Below are positions 1 to 5,274 of a stretch of 5,274 nt of DNA, in pieces (within the stretch, counting starts at the first letter, position 1; every line of letters starts with the position of its first letter). Made by a program: the position numbers and the translations under genes. The notes beneath the pieces are model-generated. The model was given only the letters and a program-made list of their open reading frames with translations. It searched no databases and was not told where the DNA came from. Source of the DNA: Sodalis-like endosymbiont of Proechinophthirus fluctus (lineage in GTDB: Bacteria; Pseudomonadota; Gammaproteobacteria; Enterobacterales; Enterobacteriaceae); contig NZ_LECR01000023.1 of assembly GCF_001602625.1 (NCBI RefSeq), forward strand, positions 15,294 through 20,567, read 5' to 3'.

Positions 1-1108
1 CATGAACGGGTTCGAGTGTGAGTTGAACAACCGTATCTTGGCGGTGGTGCCTCATGGAGAGATAGAACCGGTGAATCCGCCTTTTGCCGACTGGCCGGCG
101 GTGTTAAAACGTATTGAACAGGTGCCAGGCATCCTTGCTGCTGCGCCCTATCTGAATTTTACTGGCCTGGTGGAGCGTGACGACAAGTTACAGGCCATCC
201 AGATAAAAGGCGTCAACCCGTCGTTGGAAATACAGATGAACGCGCTGCCGCGTTACGTAAAGGGTGATGCCTGGTCGCGTTTTCAGGCTAGTCATCAGCA
301 AATTATCGTCGGTAAAGGGGTGGCCGATACGCTGAAAGTCAAGTCTGGAGATTGGCTGACAGTAATGATTCCCAACAGAGATTCACAGATGAAACTGCTA
401 CAGCCAAAACGTATTCGTTTGCAGGTTAGTGGGATTTTGGCGCTGAATAGTCAGCTGGATCACAGTTTTGCCATAGTACCGCTGGCGGACGCCCAGAATT
501 ATTTGCAGCGCGGTGAAGACGTAGGAGGAATTGCCATTAAGGTCAGCGATGTTTTCAACGCCAATAAACTGGTGCGCGACACGGGGGAGGTGACCAATGC
601 TCATGTCAAAATTCGTAGCTGGATTGGCACCTACGGCTATATGTATCGCGATATTCAAATGATCCGTGCCATTATGTACCTGGCGATGGCGTTAGTAATA
701 GGCATCGCCTGTTTCAATATCGTTTCTACTCTGGTGATGGCAGTTAAGGATAAAAGCGCCGATATCGCTATTTTACGCACCCTCGGGGCCAAAAATGGGC
801 TGACACGTGCTATTTTTATTTGGTATGGCCTGCTAGGGGGTTTGATTGGTAGTGTAATCGGTGCGGTGGTTGGCGTTTTGATGGCGCTTAGCCTGACTAT
901 GCTTGTGAAGGGACTGGAGCGTTTTCTTGGCCACCAGCTATTGTCCGGAGATATTTACTTTATAGATTTTCTGCCGTCTGAGTTACACTGGGCGGATGTC
1001 ACCAGCGTGCTAGCTACGGCGATGTTGCTCAGTCTGCTGGCGAGTTGGTATCCAGCGCGGCGCGCAAGCTGCATCGATCCGGCTCGGGTATTGAGCGGTC
1101 GTCAGTGA
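1..1108 (+). CDS. lolE: LolE, membrane subunit of the LolCDE lipoprotein-releasing ABC transporter (5' end outside window)
   Basis: LolE with LolC and the ATPase LolD extracts outer-membrane lipoproteins from the inner membrane and passes them to LolA. The reading frame enters at the left edge; its first methionine (base 2) corresponds to about Met48 of E. coli LolE, so the N-terminus and most of the first membrane helix are missing. The 368 visible residues match E. coli LolE throughout, including [14 protein letters not shown] near the start and LHW plus [10 protein letters not shown] near the end. Residues about 10-220 form the periplasmic domain. Hydrophobic segments lie near 223-248, 267-300 and 333-352, and [15 protein letters not shown] (249-263) is the conserved cytoplasmic segment expected to contact LolD. 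The frame is open to a TGA at 1106-1108 with no frameshift. One oddity is Cys at bases 17-19 where E. coli has Arg. lolC and lolD would be expected upstream. Identity is very secure. Confidence 0.96.
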   Translation, partial: MNGFECELNNRILAVVPHGEIEPVNPPFADWPAVLKRIEQVPGILAAAPYLNFTGLVERDDKLQAIQIKGVNPSLEIQMNALPRYVKGDAWSRFQASHQQIIVGKGVADTLKVKSGDWLTVMIPNRDSQMKLLQPKRIRLQVSGILALNSQLDHSFAIVPLADAQNYLQRGEDVGGIAIKVSDVFNANKLVRDTGEVTNAHVKIRSWIGTYGYMYRDIQMIRAIMYLAMALVIGIACFNIVSTLVMAVKDKSADIAILRTLGAKNGLTRAIFIWYGLLGGLIGSVIGAVVGVLMALSLTMLVKGLERFLGHQLLSGDIYFIDFLPSELHWADVTSVLATAMLLSLLASWYPARRASCIDPARVLSGRQ

Positions 1109-1111
1109 AGC

Positions 1112-1149
1112 TGAATGAATAAAGAACAGTGCGCATACGTATTCATTCA
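1112..1149. repeat. 10-base perfect inverted repeat just after lolE
   Basis: TGAATGAATA at 1112-1121 is the exact reverse complement of TATTCATTCA at 1140-1149, with an 18-base loop. It begins four bases after the lolE stop codon. The stem is AT-rich and no T tract follows, so it is not a typical intrinsic terminator. It could be a weak RNA hairpin at the end of the lolCDE transcript or a chance palindrome. Confidence 0.4.
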
Positions 1150-1485
1150 CCGCCAGTCGATCCAGTTTCGCAAAAGTAAAAGATTACGGCAAGCAATGCC
1201 TGCGCGCCTGTGTTTTTCACCGGGATTCACTAGCGGTGACCAAAATAAAAAACCTTTTGTTTTAGTGCTAACGGGGGCGGGGTATTTCCGCGGAGTCGGA
1301 CATTCGCACCTTCCGGGTCGAAGATGGGTTATGGAAGGAGCATCGGATGGAAGATATCGCCACTCCTGAAGGATTTTCCGATAACTCCGTGCTGGTGTAG
1401 GTGTTTTATAACACCCCGCCAGCGTCAGATGTTGCAAGCCGGAGATTGCGCCGAATCCCGATTATCTGGCGCTAGCTGAACTACT
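1148..1485 (+). pseudogene. cobB: cobB remnant: truncated, frameshifted sirtuin (NAD-dependent protein deacylase)
   Basis: CobB removes acetyl and succinyl groups from lysines using NAD. Only the N-terminal part is recognisable. HRQSIQFRKSKRLRQ resembles the basic N-terminal extension of the long E. coli CobB form. FVLVLTGAG (about 1255-1282) is the start of the Rossmann fold NAD site. An extra T at 1283 breaks the frame; in the next frame [20 protein letters not shown] and EDIATPEGF continue the match, with Asp where the family has Gly in the ESGIRT motif. A TAG at 1398-1400 replaces the Gln before VFYN. Another shift leads to RQRQMLQ and one more to PEIAPN followed by LALAEL (from 1439), after which similarity to CobB stops. 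The zinc site and the catalytic histidine region are gone, so no deacylase can be made. It follows lolE directly; nagK, which lies between them in E. coli, is absent. The start is approximate. Confidence 0.88.
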
Positions 1486-1660
1486 GAATCTGACGCCGCG
1501 CCAGGTAGAAAGCCAGTTTGAGGAAAATACTATGGCTCGGCTAACCTCTGTGTGCTGCAGTGGACCCGAGTGGACCCGCGAATTTACCGACAGCTTCGTC
1601 GCCCAGCGCGGCTGAGCCGTCGGTTTTGCTCTCGTCAAACATAAAACTGATCTGACACAA
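1486..1660. other. Unassigned sequence at the cobB/phoQ junction
   Basis: This stretch lies between the last CobB-like residues and the last PhoQ-like residues and matches neither. On the plus strand a frame continuous with the final cobB segment stays open from 1412 to a TGA at 1613-1615 and reads LLNLTPRQVESQFEENT, then MARLTSV, ending in FVAQRG. I do not recognise this protein; the LLNLTPRQVE part looks vaguely helix-turn-helix-like, but that is a guess. The minus strand continues open from phoQ to 1541 without PhoQ similarity. It may be a scrap of a deleted gene that once lay between cobB and phoQ, or noncoding filler. I see no RNA gene or promoter in it. Confidence 0.5.
1560..1579. repeat. 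Tandem duplication of a 10-base unit
   Basis: GTGGACCCGA (1560-1569) is followed at once by GTGGACCCGC (1570-1579); nine of ten bases are identical. It looks like a replication-slippage duplication within the unassigned junction sequence. Ten bases is not a multiple of three, so it would shift any frame crossing it. Confidence 0.75.
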
Positions 1661-2930
1661 TTGGTCAGGACGTAGCGTATCGGCGCGCTGACCGCGCTGG
1701 AAAATAAGGGTGCGCTTGGACTCCGGGATGCCCGGACCGTCATCTTCAATAATAACATGTAGAGCGCTTTTCCTTTCGCAGGCGGCTAATCTCGACAAAT
1801 TCCAGGCAATATTTGCAAGCGTTGTCCAGAATATTGCCCATTACTTCCATAAAGTCGTTTTTCTCGCCAATAAACGTCAACTCCGGCGAAATATCCAGCG
1901 ACATGGAAACCCCTTACGTTGATAGACAGAGTGGATGGTGGGCGCAGTGCAGGTAATAGCCGATCTGCTGGGAAATACGGCTGATTTACTCCAGCATAAT
2001 CGGTTCCGCCATTTCGATATTGTTGTCGCGAATCGGTGCGCAGGGAACGCAGCGTGGTTTGTAAGCACCGCCAACTGCGTTTTCAGACTTTGGATCAAAT
2101 CAGGTAGGTAGGGTGGAGCGGTATTTCTGGTAGCACTGGCGTTCGTTATTCAGTAGAATGTCCAGATTGCGCACCAGGATATCCAGTTCTCGCGGCGGGT
2201 TCTCATCCAGTCGTTCGCATTCGCCGATTTCCAGTTCACGCACCTTCCTGACCATATCTTTGATAGGGCGCAGGTTCCAGTGCGCCGGCCAGCTACAGCA
2301 ACGGCACCACCAGCAGCAGATTGGCTAGTATAGAACATAGCTAAACCATTCCCAAACTAGATCGGTGCGTTGTAGCTCATGGGGATGGTATCGACGACTA
2401 CAATGGTCAGCGGCGGCAGGCGGCCAGTTGCCGGATAACGGTTGACCGCCACGGAATAGGCCAGGGCATAATCGTCGCTGCTGTCGAATTCTTTTATCCT
2501 AACCTAGGCGCTGGGTTGTCACTCACCAACGCAGCTACTGGTGCGCATATTGGTACCAAGCTCGAAATAGCCAGTTTTGGTCAACCAGGCCTGCCGAAGA
2601 CGAGACTCCAGCGCCGGCACGTAATGTTAGCGCCAGAGTATATAGCCATTTTTATCATAAATTAGCACCAGCGCGGAGAAGTTAATATCTATATTCGTCG
2701 GCACGGCTATCGACAGCTTATTGTCCTTCCATTGTGCCAGACTGAAAAAGAGATTGCTTTCGCCCTGCAGCGGGTGGAATGACGTTTTATCAAAGCTGGC
2801 GCTATAGCCAATGACGGCTACCATGCCGTAGCACAGAGAGTGAGCACCAAAACCACGCAGGATGGCAGCCAGCAAAAATCTAGCGCGCAGGGAAAACGGT
2901 TTTTTTGTGGCGAAATGGAAAAATGGTCAT
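1661..2930 (-). pseudogene. phoQ: phoQ pseudogene: sensor histidine kinase of the PhoPQ two-component system
   Basis: PhoQ is the inner-membrane kinase that senses low magnesium, acid and antimicrobial peptides and phosphorylates PhoP. The ATG is at 2928-2930, five bases after the phoP stop. Pieces in order: PFSLRARFLLA (first membrane helix); a sensor domain with GESNLFFSLAQWKDNKL and YSVAVNRYPATGRLPPLT; ANLLLVVPLL (second helix); a HAMP linker with VRELE; the dimerisation helix with SLKTQLAVL; the N box [14 protein letters not shown]; and the G1 box [12 protein letters not shown]. Homology ends at TLRPDQ, before the glycine-rich G2 motif. Damage includes a 7-A tract frameshift (2900-2906), stops at 2627-2629, 2519-2521, 2504-2506, 2293-2295 and 1986-1988, a GGTA duplication (2103-2112), a deletion of about 30 codons near 1928-1946 and several other shifts. 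The phosphoacceptor His (His277 in E. coli) is replaced by Gln (2090-2092). No functional kinase is possible. Confidence 0.95.
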
Positions 2931-2935
2931 AGAGC

Positions 2936-3611
2936 CTAGTTAATATTAAAACGGTAGTCCTGACCGCGAACTGTGGTGATCACTTTATGCAGGCAATTGG
3001 CCTGCATCTTTTTCCGCAGACGACCCATTAACACGTCTATGGTGTGACTCTCGCGCAATTCAGCATCGGGATAAAGTTACAGCATCAACGAATCTTTGCT
3101 AACGACTTTGTCTGCGTTGTGCGTATCAATGTCTCAATTATAGTGTATTCAAACGCGGTGAGCCTGATATTAACCTCGTTAATCATGAGCTCACGGCGCG
3201 AAAGATCAATCAGGAAGGATGGCAGATCGATGACCTGCGACGCCAGACCACTGTTGCGGCGCATCAGTGCCTGCATGCGCACCACGACCTCTTCCAAAAA
3301 AATGGCTTGGTGACATAGTCGTCTGCGCCAGCTTATAGCACAGTAACTTTGTCCTGCCAGCTTTCGCGGGGGAGGTAGAGTACCAGCAAGGGGATTTTCA
3401 CATTATGGCTGCACCAGTGGATAATGAGGCTGAGACTGTCCTCATCCGGCAGGCCTAGATCAACAATGGCAATATCGGGCAGGTGCTCATTTAGAAAATA
3501 GTCTGCCTCCCTGGCGCCCGCGGCGGCATCCACCTGGTGCCCTATTTCACGCACCTGCACCATTATATGATGACGAAGAAGAGAATTATCTTCTATTACC
3601 AGAACTCGCAT
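2936..3611 (-). pseudogene. phoP: phoP pseudogene: PhoPQ response regulator, broken by stops and frameshifts
   Basis: PhoP is an OmpR-family regulator with a receiver domain and a winged-helix DNA-binding domain. The ATG at 3609-3611 matches the family start (MRVLVIEDN) and has AGGAG five bases upstream. The receiver is open for 92 codons and keeps the phosphoacceptor Asp51 in [11 protein letters not shown]; Thr79 of LVLTARES is lost because that stretch reads LVLYLPRES, one residue longer. TAA at 3333-3335 replaces the Ser of VLSAGADD. The 7-base A/T tract at 3296-3302 is one base short, shifting the frame after [21 protein letters not shown] and [14 protein letters not shown] follow in the new frame. 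A third frame begins near 3110-3122 and runs through SKDSLML, a TAA (3077-3079) in place of Gln, [19 protein letters not shown], and [11 protein letters not shown] to a TAG at 2936-2938. At most a receiver fragment lacking the conserved Lys could be made, so DNA binding is lost. Confidence 0.95.
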
Positions 3612-3636
3612 CGCAGCTCCTAATCGCAGCTCCTAA
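3611..3636 (-). promoter_or_regulatory. Perfect 13-base tandem duplication carrying the phoP ribosome binding site
   Basis: TCGCAGCTCCTAA occurs twice without a gap, at 3611-3623 and 3624-3636. Read on the minus strand each copy is TTAGGAGCTGCGA and contains AGGAG, so phoP has two identical Shine-Dalgarno sequences. The proximal one (3617-3621) is five bases from the ATG; the distal one lies 13 bases further upstream, too far to serve this start. The proximal copy also contributes the A of the ATG. It appears to be a slippage duplication. Confidence 0.9.
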
Positions 3637-3685
3637 ATAAAATCACCCTTAACGGATCCGGTGGCGCAATCCGTCTTGTTTAGCG

Positions 3686-3715
3686 GATATCCTTCCGGCT
3701 GTATAAAGGAATATC
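3686..3715 (-). other. Possible small hairpin in the phoP 5' leader
   Basis: GATATCCTT (3686-3694) and AAGGAATATC (3706-3715) are complementary except for one bulged base, with an 11-base loop. It lies between the predicted phoP transcription start (near 3720) and the gene. It could form in the leader RNA but has no T tract. I cannot assign it a role. Confidence 0.3.
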
Positions 3716-3726
3716 TCACGGGTAAA

Positions 3727-3761
3727 AGTATCCCAGAGAGTGACTAAACTCCGCATAAACA
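3727..3761 (-). promoter_or_regulatory. phoP promoter with PhoP box and -10 element
   Basis: On the minus strand TGTTTA (3756-3761), a five-base spacer TGCGG (3751-3755) and AGTTTA (3745-3750) form two direct half-sites matching the PhoP box pattern (T/G)GTTTA-N5-(T/G)GTTTA, with one mismatch in the first position of the second half-site. Twelve bases further on is GATACT (3727-3732), a fair -10 hexamer. In known PhoP-activated promoters the box takes the place of the -35 element and sits about 11-12 bases upstream of the -10, as here. Transcription would begin near 3720, giving a leader of about 110 bases. This fits autoregulation of phoPQ as in E. coli and Salmonella, although the regulator itself is now broken. 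Confidence 0.75.
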
Positions 3762-3764
3762 GAG

Positions 3765-3798
3765 AGGGAACCCAGGGTCGGACGCAGGTTCCCTTTTT
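3765..3798. terminator. Inverted repeat between purB and phoP, possible terminator
   Basis: AGGGAACC (3765-3772) pairs perfectly with GGTTCCCT (3787-3794) across a 14-base loop. On the plus strand the stem is followed by a run of T (3794-3798), the form of an intrinsic terminator for transcription entering the 3' end of purB. For purB itself (minus strand) the following bases are TCTCTGTTTA, only partly T-rich. It may act weakly as the purB terminator or in both directions. It stands immediately next to the PhoP box. Confidence 0.55.
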
Positions 3799-3803
3799 AT
3801 CAC

Positions 3804-5195
<1,392 letters not shown>

Positions 5196-5274
5196 TTAAG
5201 AGTGAGTAATTATCTGTTTAGCTTCTTTAAATAATCGGTTACGTCCGAACATCAGCTGTAGACGTCCGCCGCCG
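5196..5274 (-). CDS. hflD: HflD C-terminus (lysogenization regulator HflD), partial
   Basis: Only the last 26 codons are inside the window; the rest lies beyond the right edge. The visible residues GGGRLQLMFGRNRLFKEAKQ match the C-terminal end of E. coli HflD (formerly YcfC), whose tail reads GGGRLQLMFSRNRL. The protein ends IITHS at a TAA (5196-5198), a little shorter than in E. coli. HflD is a membrane-associated protein best known for affecting CII stability in phage lambda infection; its housekeeping role is unclear. The position directly upstream of purB on the same strand is the enterobacterial arrangement and supports the call. Whether the missing part is intact cannot be judged from here. 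Confidence 0.88.
   Translation of the reverse strand, partial: GGGRLQLMFGRNRLFKEAKQIITHS

Noticed and set aside
398..658. Open frame of 86 codons on the minus strand
   Set aside because: It lies wholly antisense to the well-matched lolE coding sequence and shows no recognisable protein features.
1400..1415. Hairpin GGTGTT/AACACC with a four-base loop
   Set aside because: It falls inside the cobB remnant where the bases encode the conserved FYN region, and no T tract follows, so a terminator is not supported.
1462..1758. Minus-strand frame of 98 codons
   Set aside because: It is an alternative frame over the phoQ end and the junction; the PhoQ G1-box residues are in another frame, and this one shows no family similarity.
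3044..3313. Plus-strand open frame of 89 codons
   Set aside because: It is antisense to phoP; the minus-strand translation matches the PhoP DNA-binding domain.
1661..3611. Possibility that phoP and phoQ are intact and the breaks are sequencing errors
   Set aside because: There are many independent lesions of different kinds (nonsense codons, indels, a deletion, loss of catalytic His, 3' truncation), while lolE and purB in the same window have none.

Overview
The window looks like the chromosome of an insect-endosymbiont gammaproteobacterium of the Enterobacterales, most plausibly a Sodalis-allied lineage. The reasons are as follows. LolE, PurB and HflD are close in sequence to the Escherichia coli proteins (compared from memory). 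The gene order purB-phoP-phoQ is the enterobacterial one. Three genes (cobB, phoQ, phoP) are still easy to recognise but carry many frameshifts, nonsense codons and deletions, while the genes on either side stay open. That mix is typical of a recently host-restricted genome. The species assignment is inference.

Layout. On the plus strand, 1-1108 is the 3' nine-tenths of lolE, a membrane subunit of the LolCDE lipoprotein exporter, apparently intact. It is followed directly by a decayed 5' remnant of the sirtuin gene cobB (about 1148-1485). E. coli has nagK between lolE and cobB; it is missing here. About 175 bases of unassigned sequence (1486-1660) follow, containing a 10-base tandem duplication. 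The next gene, on the minus strand, is a heavily degraded phoQ (2930 down to 1661), whose ATP-binding domain is cut off before its second glycine motif. The genes that separate cobB from phoQ in E. coli (ycfZ, ymfA, potDCBA, pepT, roxA) are absent, so this is a collapsed deletion junction.

Upstream of phoQ on the minus strand lies phoP (3611-2936), broken by two nonsense codons and two frameshifts. Its 5' region still carries a good PhoP box and a correctly spaced -10 element, plus a perfect 13-base tandem duplication that doubles the ribosome binding site. Beyond the phoP promoter are an inverted repeat and an intact purB (5174-3804, adenylosuccinate lyase, purine synthesis). The last 26 codons of hflD (5274-5196) end the window, 21 bases upstream of purB.

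Functionally, the window keeps housekeeping capacity (lipoprotein sorting to the outer membrane, de novo purine synthesis). It has lost the PhoPQ magnesium, pH and antimicrobial-peptide sensing system and the CobB deacylase. No RNA gene, insertion sequence, CRISPR array or phage gene is recognisable. I see no convincing new system; the main interest is the detailed record of decay and the surviving phoP promoter.
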